Assembly: GCA_025966295.1 (NCBI GenBank)
Contig: JAOPVD010000034.1
Location: 1 to 37,655 of the forward strand
Length of the DNA stretch: 37,655 nucleotides
Direction: 5' to 3'
DNA from: Frankiales bacterium
GTDB lineage: Bacteria > Actinomycetota > Actinomycetes > Mycobacteriales > SCTD01
A program made the translations under genes and the position numbers. Each line of letters opens with the position of its first letter. The stretch's first letter is position 1. The notes under the pieces were generated by a model. That model did not search any database, was not told the DNA's origin, and saw nothing but the letters and a program-made list of their open reading frames with translations. Positions 20,419 to 26,860 of the stretch are shown in pieces.

Positions 20419-21950
20419 GCGCCAGCGGCCTGTCGGTCCACAAGGACACCTACCTGGACTCGCTGCTCCTGATGGTGTGCACCGTCAGCATGGACGGCCT
20501 GCAGGGCGTCACCTGGGCGGGCGCGACGATGGCCAGCCCCCGCGGTCTGGAGGACCTTGCGGCGGCCGGTTTCACCGGCGTCGAGGGCCTCGGCGCCAAC
20601 GACCTCGTCCTCGCCGTCAAGGCCGAGGACGAGACCGCTCTGGAGGCCGCCCTCGAAGCGGGCCGGCAGGCGGCCTTCAGCGAGCGGGAGACGGCCGGAC
20701 CCGCGAGCGAGAAGCCTCCGACGAGCCTGGCCGACGCGGCCCGACGCCAGGCCGGCAGCAACGTCGCGATCGTGTCGGTGCCCGGGGACTACGCCGCCCT
20801 CGAGGCCCATCACGCCCTGACGGCAGGTCTGCACGTCCTGCTGTTCAGCGACAACGTGCCGCTGGAGCAGGAGATCGAGCTCAAGGAGCGGGCCGCCGCG
20901 CTCGGGCTGCTCGTCATGGGCCCCGGAGCCGGTACGGCGGTGCTGGGAGGCACCGGACTCGGCTTCGCCAACACCCTCACCGCCTCCAGCGGCGGTGCGG
21001 TCGGTGTCGTCGCGGCGGCTGGTACCGGCGCGCAGGAGGTCTCGGCGCTGCTCGACCGCTGGGGCGTCAAGGTCTCCCAGGTGATCGGAGTCGGCGGCCG
21101 CGACTTGTCCGCCCCCGTGCAGGGCCGGATGGCGCAGGAGGCTGCCCGGGCCCTGGAGGCCGATCCCGGCACCACCGCCGTGCTGCTCGTCTCCAAGCCC
21201 CCGGACCCGGCCGCCGCGCAAGCGGTCCTGGCCGAGTGCCGGGGGACGAGGGCGGTGGCCGTCTTCCTCGGCCTGGACGACCTCGATCCGCCGGACGGCG
21301 TGACCCTCTCGCCGACCCTGGAGCAGGGAGCGCTCGCGGCGGCGCGACTGACGGGCGCGACCCCGCCGAGCCTCACCGAGGGGCTCAGGGACAAGGTGGC
21401 CGCGGTCACGCTCGACGCCCGGCGCACCAGGGTCCAGGGCCTGTTCTCGGGCGGGACGCTCTGCTACGAGGCGCAGTGGGTCCTCGAGAGCCTGCTCGGG
21501 CCGGTCTACTCCAACGAGCCGCTGCGCAAGGCACACTCGGTCGCGGCGGCACCGGCCGGCGCGCACGTGCTGCTTGACCTGGGAGCTGAGGAGTACACCG
21601 TGGGACGCCCCCACCCCATGATCGACCCGAGCGGCCGGCTCGAGCTGCTGCGGGCGGTGGCGGACGACCCGGAGGTGGCCGTGGTGCTGATGGACGTCGT
21701 CATCGGGCACGGCAGCCACACCGACCCGGCGGGGCAGATCGCCCCCGTCGCCGCGGAGCTGATGGCCGGCGGGGGCCCTCAGGTCGTCACCTACCTGCTC
21801 GGCACCGAGGGCGACCCGCAGGCCTACTCCCGCCAGCGGCGGATCCTCGAAGACGCCGGCTGCCTCGTTCCGGAGACCAACGCCCGGGCCGCCTACGTGG
21901 CGGCCGCGCTGGTGCGCCGCGAGCCCGAGCTCGTCGAGCTGGGCACATGA
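20415..21950 (+). CDS. fdrA: FdrA family protein (AllF-like carbamoyltransferase subunit)
   Basis: A 511-residue protein with the succinyl-CoA synthetase-like architecture of FdrA. Features: the N-terminal DTYLDSLLLMVCTVSMDGL, the CoA-ligase-like domain VLLFSDNVPLEQEIELKERA with VMGPGAGTAVLGGTGLGFAN, VGVVAAAGTGAQEVSALLDR, and the FdrA-specific GLFSGGTLCYEAQWVLE (about residue 343) and VVIGHGSHTDPAGQIAP (about residue 435). In E. coli FdrA (AllF) acts with AllG (DUF1116) and AllH as oxamate carbamoyltransferase. A DUF1116 gene is present at 9225-10637. ATGA overlaps with both carbamate kinase and the next gene show tight coupling. Together with the kinase this suggests the cluster makes carbamoyl phosphate and harvests ATP from it. 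Confidence 0.9.
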   Translation: MSASGLSVHKDTYLDSLLLMVCTVSMDGLQGVTWAGATMASPRGLEDLAAAGFTGVEGLGANDLVLAVKAEDETALEAALEAGRQAAFSERETAGPASEKPPTSLADAARRQAGSNVAIVSVPGDYAALEAHHALTAGLHVLLFSDNVPLEQEIELKERAAALGLLVMGPGAGTAVLGGTGLGFANTLTASSGGAVGVVAAAGTGAQEVSALLDRWGVKVSQVIGVGGRDLSAPVQGRMAQEAARALEADPGTTAVLLVSKPPDPAAAQAVLAECRGTRAVAVFLGLDDLDPPDGVTLSPTLEQGALAAARLTGATPPSLTEGLRDKVAAVTLDARRTRVQGLFSGGTLCYEAQWVLESLLGPVYSNEPLRKAHSVAAAPAGAHVLLDLGAEEYTVGRPHPMIDPSGRLELLRAVADDPEVAVVLMDVVIGHGSHTDPAGQIAPVAAELMAGGGPQVVTYLLGTEGDPQAYSRQRRILEDAGCLVPETNARAAYVAAALVRREPELVELGT

Positions 21951-23116
21951 CCCACCGCCCCGTCGCGCTGCTGACCTACTCCACCAAGCCGCGCGGCGGT
22001 GTGGTGCACACCCTGGAGCTGGCCGAGGCGCTGAGCGACCTCGGGGTGCCGGTGCGGGTCGTGGCCCTGGGTGACCCGGGGGCCGGCTTCTTCCGGCCGG
22101 TGCGCGTGCCGGTCACCCTGGTGCCAGGCCCGGTGGGCACTGAGACGCTGGAGGAGAAGGTCGCCGGCGGGATCGACTGCCTCGAGGGCGCGCTCGCCGA
22201 GATCGTGCGGGCCACGCCCGACGTGGTTCTGCACGCCCAGGACTGCATGAGCGCCCGGGCGGCTGCCCGCGTCCGTGACGCCGGCAGCGGCGTACCGGTC
22301 GTGCGGACCGTCCACCACGTCGACGACTTCTCCAGCGCGATGCTGATGGACTGCCAGCGGCAGGCGATCCTCGAGCCCGACGTCGTCCTGGCGGTCACTG
22401 AGGTCTGGCGGGGGATCCTCGAGCGCGACTACGGGGTTGCCAGCGCGGTCGTACCCAACGGCGTCGACGTCCGACGCTTCGCCACCGCCTCGCAGGAGCG
22501 CGCGGCGGAGCTGCGCCGCTCGGTCGGCGCGGCGGACCGCCCGCTGATCCTGGGCGTCGGCGGCATCGAGCCACGCAAGGGCACCGACGACCTGGTCCGG
22601 GCAGTGGCGGACCTGCGCAGCCGTACCGGCCTGGACCCCGTGCTCGCCGTCGTCGGCGGCCACTCCTTCCAGGACTACAAGGCCTACCGGGACAGGGTCC
22701 TGGCGGAGCTGCCCTCCCTCGGCCTGGTGCTCGGTCGCGACATCGTCCAGGTCGGGACGGTGCCCGAGGCCGACATGGCCGCCTGGTACGCCGCTGCCGA
22801 CCTGCTCGCCTTCCCCTCGGTGAAAGAGGGCTTCGGTCTGGCCGTGCTGGAGGCGATGGCCGCCGGCACCCCCGTCGTCACCAGCGACCTCCCCGTGTTC
22901 CGTGAGTACCTCGTCGACGGTCGCGACGCCCTGCTCGTCCCGGTCGGGAACGTGCCGGCGCTGTCCTCAGCGCTGGAGGCGGTCCTGCGGGACACCGCAC
23001 TGCGGACCCGGCTGGTCGCAGCCGGAACCGGCGTCGCGCAGGCGTTCACCTGGCCGGCCAGCGGCCGCCGGCACCTTGAGGTCTACGCGGACCTGCCGAG
23101 CACCGCCCGGGTGTGA
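21947..23116 (+). CDS. MSMEG_0565 family glycosyltransferase (GT4 fold)
   Basis: A 389-residue GT-B glycosyltransferase. The start LLTYSTKPRGGVVHTLELAE is characteristic of the MSMEG_0565 group that accompanies Nit1C clusters. The acceptor side has HAQDCMSARAA and VHHVDDFSS; the donor side has VPNGVDVRRF, GVGGIEPRKGTDDLV and the nucleotide-sugar motif FPSVKEGFGLAVLEAMAAG (E-X7-E). It is cytosolic with no membrane segment. Last in the operon with carbamate kinase and FdrA, ATGA overlap. What is glycosylated is unknown; a sugar-conjugated cofactor or product of the radical SAM/acetyltransferase branch is possible. Confidence 0.9.
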   Translation: MTHRPVALLTYSTKPRGGVVHTLELAEALSDLGVPVRVVALGDPGAGFFRPVRVPVTLVPGPVGTETLEEKVAGGIDCLEGALAEIVRATPDVVLHAQDCMSARAAARVRDAGSGVPVVRTVHHVDDFSSAMLMDCQRQAILEPDVVLAVTEVWRGILERDYGVASAVVPNGVDVRRFATASQERAAELRRSVGAADRPLILGVGGIEPRKGTDDLVRAVADLRSRTGLDPVLAVVGGHSFQDYKAYRDRVLAELPSLGLVLGRDIVQVGTVPEADMAAWYAAADLLAFPSVKEGFGLAVLEAMAAGTPVVTSDLPVFREYLVDGRDALLVPVGNVPALSSALEAVLRDTALRTRLVAAGTGVAQAFTWPASGRRHLEVYADLPSTARV

Positions 23117-23152
23117 GCCCCAGGCGGCCCAGCGTGCCTGGATCGAGCTGAA

Positions 23153-23200
23153 CGACCGACAGAACGGCGCGCCGGCGAGGGCTTGCCCTTCTGTCGATCG
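23153..23200. terminator. Hairpin downstream of the glycosyltransferase
   Basis: A 12-bp stem with one mismatch (23153-23164 with 23189-23200), containing CGACAGAA/TTCTGTCG, and a smaller inner GGGC/GCCC hairpin in the loop. It lies 36 bases after the stop codon and ahead of the convergent tRNA. No U tract. Confidence 0.5.
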
Positions 23201-23207
23201 TCGTAGG

Positions 23208-23222
23208 GCTTCCGGAGGAAGC
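23208..23222. terminator. Short terminator-like hairpin next to tRNA-Ser(CGA)
   Basis: GCTTCC-GGA-GGAAGC (6-bp stem, 3-base loop), starting 5 bases past the encoded CCA end of the tRNA on the minus strand; on the plus strand it is followed by TTGTT. Probably ends tRNA transcription. Confidence 0.5.
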
Positions 23223-23226
23223 TTGT

Positions 23227-23316
23227 TGGCGGTGGCGGTGGGATTTGAACCCACGGACGGCTTGCACCGTCACACGCTTTCGAGGCGTGCTCCTTCGGCC
23301 GCTCGGACACGCCACC
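23227..23316 (-). tRNA. tRNA-Ser (anticodon CGA), CCA encoded
   Basis: Minus-strand acceptor GGTGGCG (23316-23310) pairs with CGCCACC (23237-23231), discriminator G at 23230 and CCA at 23229-23227. The anticodon stem CACGC/GCGTG encloses CTCGAAA, giving CGA, which reads UCG. The long variable arm is typical of tRNA-Ser. T loop GTTCAAATC. Confidence 0.97.
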
Positions 23317-23323
23317 GCCGATG

Positions 23324-23329
23324 ACTCTA
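23324..23329 (-). promoter_or_regulatory. -10 box of the tRNA-Ser(CGA) promoter
   Basis: TAGAGT on the minus strand, 7 bases before the mature 5' end, the same layout as at the SRP RNA gene. Confidence 0.6.
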
Positions 23330-23352
23330 GCGAACGACGACGGCGGCTCGCT

Positions 23353-23805
23353 CTAGCGCTGGCCCTCGAAGAACGCGGTCAGCAGCGCGCTGCTCGGCTC
23401 GGCCAGGACGCCGGGCAGCACCTCCGGTCGGTGGTTGAGCCGGCGGTCCCTCAGCACGTCCCAGAGCGAACCGGCGGCTCCCGCCTTCGGGTCCAGCGCG
23501 CCGTACACGACGCGCTCGAGCCGGCTCAGGACGATCGCGCCGGCGCACATCGTGCACGGCTCGAGGGTGACCACCAGCGTGCAGCCCTCCAGCCGCCACA
23601 CGCCACGTGACGCGGCGGCCCGGCGGATCGCGAGCACCTCGGCGTGCGCCGTCGGGTCCCCGCTGCCCTCACGGTCGTTGTGCGCCTGCGCCAGGACGGC
23701 CCCGTCCACCCCCAGGATGACCGCGCCGACCGGGACGTCGCCGTGCTGCAGGGCCCGCTCGGCCTCGTGCAGCGCCAGCTGCATGGCGTCGTCGTACCGG
23801 GTCAC
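23353..23805 (-). CDS. tadA: tRNA-specific adenosine deaminase
   Basis: Deaminates A34 to inosine in tRNA-Arg(ACG), letting it read CGU/CGC/CGA. The 150-residue protein has the zinc site HAE (H54, E56 catalytic) and PCTMC (C84, C87) of cytidine/deoxycytidylate deaminase folds, plus VPVGAVIL and HNDREGSGDPTAHAE typical of TadA. GTG at 23805 overlaps the stop of the upstream associated gene (GTGA); ATG at 23784 would cut into the first helix. It ends 37 bases from the tRNA-Ser gene. Confidence 0.95.
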   Translation of the reverse strand: MTRYDDAMQLALHEAERALQHGDVPVGAVILGVDGAVLAQAHNDREGSGDPTAHAEVLAIRRAAASRGVWRLEGCTLVVTLEPCTMCAGAIVLSRLERVVYGALDPKAGAAGSLWDVLRDRRLNHRPEVLPGVLAEPSSALLTAFFEGQR

Positions 23806-24302
23806 CCGTCGCGCAGGCTGTCGAGGACCTCCAGGAAGCCCGCCCGCTCGCCGAGGGCGGACAGCACGTCGGCGGGCAGCAGGCCCTCCCCCGCGCACAG
23901 GTCGAGCAGCGCCTCGGCCGGGATGCCGAGGTCGCTCAGCAGGGCGGTGTCGCCGACCGGCTCCGCGACCGGCCGCGTGCCCTCGTCGTCCTCGTCGCTG
24001 TCGGCCTCCTCGACGTCGCCGTCCTCCCAGAGCATCGCGGCGACGTCACTGCCGAGCACGGCCCGGCGGTCGGAGAGGAACACCCGGGGCTCGGCGAGGC
24101 TGCCGGAGCCGCCGTCGACGCGCACGAGCGCGACGTACTCGTCGTCCTCCTCGAACAGCAGCAGCGCCGGGCCGTCGCCGTCCCCGGTGAGGTCGCGGAG
24201 CTCGTCCGCCAGCGTGTCGAGGTCCTCCACGTCGTGCAGGTCGAGCTCGCGTCCGGTCCAACCGTCGTCGGTGCGTGCGAGCGCAGCGGCGAAGTACGTC
24301 AC
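23802..24302 (-). CDS. tRNA adenosine deaminase-associated protein (copy 2)
   Basis: A 166-residue acidic protein of the actinobacterial family always found beside tadA. N-terminal beta domain TYFAAALARTDDGWTGREL, VEDLDTLADELRDL, ALLLFEEDDEYVALVRVDGG, and LSDRRAV; C-terminal helical part TALLSDLGIPAEALLDLC and PADVLSALGERAGFLEVLD. An Asp/Glu-rich linker (residues about 100-115) separates them. GTG start at 24302 follows GAGAGG. It is translationally coupled to tadA. The role is unknown; its linkage to tadA suggests assistance to or control of the deaminase. It resembles the gene just upstream, so the pair probably arose by duplication. Confidence 0.85.
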   Translation of the reverse strand: MTYFAAALARTDDGWTGRELDLHDVEDLDTLADELRDLTGDGDGPALLLFEEDDEYVALVRVDGGSGSLAEPRVFLSDRRAVLGSDVAAMLWEDGDVEEADSDEDDEGTRPVAEPVGDTALLSDLGIPAEALLDLCAGEGLLPADVLSALGERAGFLEVLDSLRDG

Positions 24303-24315
24303 AGGGCCTCTCTTC

Positions 24316-24792
24316 TCAGACCAGGGCGTCCATGGCCCGCTCGTACGCCGCCGCGAAGCCGAGCCGACGGGCGAGGGTGGACAGCATCTCGTCGGCGTAG
24401 GCGTCGACGTCGGACAGGATGGCACCCAGCTCCATCTCGTCCAGACCCAGGTCGGCGAAGACGCCCAGGTCGCCGGCCGGCCAGACGTCGTCGAGCTCGT
24501 CGTCGGCGGGCGGCTCCAGGTCCAGGCGCTCCATCACCTGCGCGGCCAGGTCCCAGGCGACGGACGCGGTGACGTCGCTGAGCAGCAGCCGCTCCTGCCC
24601 GCCGACGAACCGGACCACGACGAAGAACTCGTCCGCAACGTCGACGAGGGCGAACGCGCCGGGCACCTGGCCGCGCACCGCCGCGACCACGTCCCCCAGG
24701 TCGTCCGCGACGGTCGGGGGCAGCTCACCGACCTGCCAGACGCCGTCCTGCTGGAAGACGACGACCGCCCACTTGTCGAAGGACTCAGCCAC
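24316..24792 (-). CDS. tRNA adenosine deaminase-associated protein (copy 1)
   Basis: A 158-residue acidic protein with the same layout as the following gene: beta domain (WAVVVFQQDGVWQVGELPP, ALVDVADEFFVVVRFVGG, LLLSDVTASVAWDLA) and a C-terminal helical region (GVFADLGLDEMELGAILSD, LARRLGFAAAYERAMDAL). GTG at 24792 gives VAESFDKWAVVV; the ribosome-binding site is poor, so the start is less sure. First gene of the three-gene unit ending in tadA. Function unknown. Confidence 0.85.
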   Translation of the reverse strand: MAESFDKWAVVVFQQDGVWQVGELPPTVADDLGDVVAAVRGQVPGAFALVDVADEFFVVVRFVGGQERLLLSDVTASVAWDLAAQVMERLDLEPPADDELDDVWPAGDLGVFADLGLDEMELGAILSDVDAYADEMLSTLARRLGFAAAYERAMDALV

Positions 24793-24864
24793 GTGGGGAC
24801 TCTTACAGGTGCAGGCGCGGGTGGGAAGGGGTAGGCGAGCAGGTAGTCGATCCCGGAGGTTCCC

Positions 24865-25605
24865 TTGTCTGAGCGCAACACGTTTGCCCACTTCCTGCAC
24901 GATGCCGGCCTTGCCGCGTGGTTCGGTGGTTCGCTCATGGGCGCCGTCGGCGTCAACGGCGCCGCGGCCGACGTGGACGACCCGAGGCAGCGGGCCCGGG
25001 TCGCCAACTCCGGGTGGTCCCGCTGGACCCCGATCAACGCGGTCGCCATCGGCGCGCACCTGCTCGGTGGGGCCATGCTCCTGAAGGAGAACAAGGGCCG
25101 GGTCAAGAGCCAGAAGGGCGTGCTCGGCAACACCAACCTGAAGCTTGCCCTGACCGCCGGCGCGCTCGGCGCCACCGCCTACTCGCGGATGCTCGGCCAG
25201 AAGGTGATGAACGCCGGCGACGTGCCGGTGGCCGGCGGCACCGAGCCGCTGCCCACCACCCCGCCCGAGGTGGCCAAGGCCCAGAAGCAGCTCAAGGCGC
25301 TGCAGTGGGCGATCCCCGGGCTGACCGGTGCGGTCCTGGCCTCCTCGGCCCTGCACGAGGAGCAGCAGCGCCCGTCCCAGGTGCTCAAGGGCTCGCTGCA
25401 GGCGCTGCCATCCCGGGCCGCCGGGGTCGCCGGCACGGTCGGGGCGCTGGCCGGCGCCAAGGCCCTGTCTGCTGCGCAGGCCGCCGGGCCGGCGCTGGAG
25501 CGCGGCAGGGCGGCGGCGGTGCCGGCGCTGGAGAAGGCCGGCCAGGCCGCGACGTCCGCGTACGAGAAGGCCCTCGACAGGGCCAAGGAGACGCTCCCCG
25601 CCTGA
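24865..25605 (+). CDS. Hypothetical membrane protein, Ala/Gly-rich
   Basis: A 246-residue protein read from TTG at 24865, supported by GGAGG 5 bases upstream. Several weakly hydrophobic helices are visible: DAGLAAWFGGSLMGAVGV (about 14-31), NAVAIGAHLLGGAMLL (about 57-72), KLALTAGALGATAYSRML (about 93-110) and LQWAIPGLTGAVLASSAL (about 148-165). The C-terminal third is an Ala-rich, Lys-containing helix (LERGRAAAVPALEKAGQAAT). Probably anchored in the membrane with a cytosolic helical tail. I do not recognise a characterised family. Transcribed divergently from the tadA unit. Confidence 0.75.
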   Translation: MSERNTFAHFLHDAGLAAWFGGSLMGAVGVNGAAADVDDPRQRARVANSGWSRWTPINAVAIGAHLLGGAMLLKENKGRVKSQKGVLGNTNLKLALTAGALGATAYSRMLGQKVMNAGDVPVAGGTEPLPTTPPEVAKAQKQLKALQWAIPGLTGAVLASSALHEEQQRPSQVLKGSLQALPSRAAGVAGTVGALAGAKALSAAQAAGPALERGRAAAVPALEKAGQAATSAYEKALDRAKETLPA

Positions 25606-25619
25606 GCACCGTCCCGGGG

Positions 25620-25719
25620 CCAGCACCCCTGCACACGACCGACGTCGGGCGCGCCGCCTGCAGGCGTGCCCGACGCGTGTCCAGGGCTCGTTGCGCTCAG
25701 GTGTGTGCCGCTGTGCTGG
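25620..25719. repeat. Imperfect palindrome at the 3' side of the DUF559 gene
   Basis: CCAGCACCCCTGCACACGACC (first 20 bases from 25620) pairs, with a few mismatches, with GGTGTGTGCCGCTGTGCTGG (25700-25719). Inside is a second inverted repeat, GTCGGGC...GCCCGAC. The outer arm is nearly the same as the arm at 26733-26753 on the other side of the gene. It may serve as terminator for both converging genes. Confidence 0.6.
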
Positions 25720-26673
25720 TCAGGCCGCGGTGTCCTGCGGCGCGAGGCAGTCCTTGAGCAGCCGCCCCACGTAGTCCGGGTGGTGCACCACGTCGTCCCA
25801 GGTGATCCGGAGCAGCCGCCAGCGCAACCGCGCCAGCTCGTTGTCCTTGCGGCGGTCCTTCTCACGGACGTCCTCGGGGTCGTGCCAGCGCCGGCCGTCG
25901 CACTCGACGATCAGCCGCTGCTCCCGGAAGCAGAAGTCGAACCTGCCGACTCGGCCACCCCCGGGCCGGCGGACGGTGACCTGGCTCTCCGGGTGCAGGC
26001 CCTGCTCCAGCGCCAGGACCCGGAAGAGCGACTCGAGCACCGACTCGCAGGCCGGGTCGACGAACTCCAGCACGCCTCGAAGGCGGCGCGCACCTGGGCG
26101 ACGGCTGCGAGCCCCGACGGCCGCCACCAGCTCGTCCAGGGTGATCAGCCCCCGCCGAAGCGCGCTGTCCGCGATGACGACCGCCTCGCGCAGCGGCCGG
26201 GTCAGCGCGCACTCGACCACGGTCACGAGGGCCGTGGTGACCGGAAGGCCCTCGCAGCCGAGGACCCCGAGCTCGACAACACCGCCGTCGGCTCGGCGGG
26301 TGGCATCCACCCCCGGGAGCGCGACCCGGGAGCGACCGGTCGGCACGTTGACCTCGACCAGCCGGGGCTCGACGAACATGTCCATCCCCCACAGCACCGC
26401 CGCCGTGCGACCGGCGGCTGCGCAGTCGGCACCGAGGGAGAGCAGGACCGCACGCACCTCGGCGACGTAGGCCGGGTCCGGCAGGCCACCGGAGAGCAGG
26501 TGCCGCGCCCGGACCGGTAGCGGTGCCGGCGCGTAGACCCCTCGCCGGATCCGCAGCAGACCGCCGGACCTGAGCAGGGCCTCCAGCCCGTACCGGCTGA
26601 TGCCGGCGTCGGCCAGGTGCTCCCGGGCGAGGTGCTGCCGCGAGGCGGGGCAGGCACGGGCGAGGGGGTGCAT
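25720..26673 (-). CDS. AbiEi-like N-terminus plus DUF559 (Vsr-like) nuclease domain protein
   Basis: A 317-residue protein. Residues about 10-60 (ASRQHLAREHLADAGISRYG, GGLLRIRRGVYAPAP) form a winged-helix of the AbiEi antitoxin type. The middle resembles the AbiEi C-terminal region. Residues about 215-310 are a DUF559/Vsr-like PD-(D/E)XK fold: ACESVLESLFRVLALEQGL, GRFDFCFREQRLIVECDGRRWH (split here as RFDFCF and IVECDGRRWH), DRRKDNELARLRWRLLRITW. The acidic residues and E-C-D are in the expected catalytic places. Such genes are common, often multicopy, in actinobacteria. Function is unproven; both antitoxin-like regulation and DNA cleavage or repair have been suggested. ATG at 26673. The gene is bracketed by matching inverted repeats. 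Confidence 0.82.
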   Translation of the reverse strand: MHPLARACPASRQHLAREHLADAGISRYGLEALLRSGGLLRIRRGVYAPAPLPVRARHLLSGGLPDPAYVAEVRAVLLSLGADCAAAGRTAAVLWGMDMFVEPRLVEVNVPTGRSRVALPGVDATRRADGGVVELGVLGCEGLPVTTALVTVVECALTRPLREAVVIADSALRRGLITLDELVAAVGARSRRPGARRLRGVLEFVDPACESVLESLFRVLALEQGLHPESQVTVRRPGGGRVGRFDFCFREQRLIVECDGRRWHDPEDVREKDRRKDNELARLRWRLLRITWDDVVHHPDYVGRLLKDCLAPQDTAA

Positions 26674-26719
26674 TCCCCCAGCCTGGGATGGCGTCGCGCG
26701 CCGCGGGGGCGTGGACCGG

Positions 26720-26830
26720 CAGCTGTGGATGGCCAGCACAGCTGCACACGACCGAAGGCCCGCGCGCCGGAGCTGAGCGGGCGCCAGGGCCGCACAGCCC
26801 TCGACAGCCCCCGTTCGTGTGCAGTTGTGC
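26720..26830. repeat. Inverted repeats upstream of the DUF559 gene
   Basis: CAGCTGTG (26720-26727) and CACAGCTG (26737-26744) form a perfect 8-bp palindrome. The segment CCAGCACAGCTGCACACGAC (from 26733) recurs inverted as GTTCGTGTGCAGTTGTGC (26813-26830) and as a direct copy at 25620. Likely operator or hairpin structures in the gene's promoter region. Confidence 0.6.
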
Positions 26831-26860
26831 CGACCGCAGACGCCAGGGGCGGGGCGGCGG

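Noticed and set aside
1472-23316. Integrative element with att sites at the two tRNA-Ser genes
   Set aside because: No integrase gene and no repeated copy of either tRNA 3' end is visible; kept only as a weaker island suggestion.
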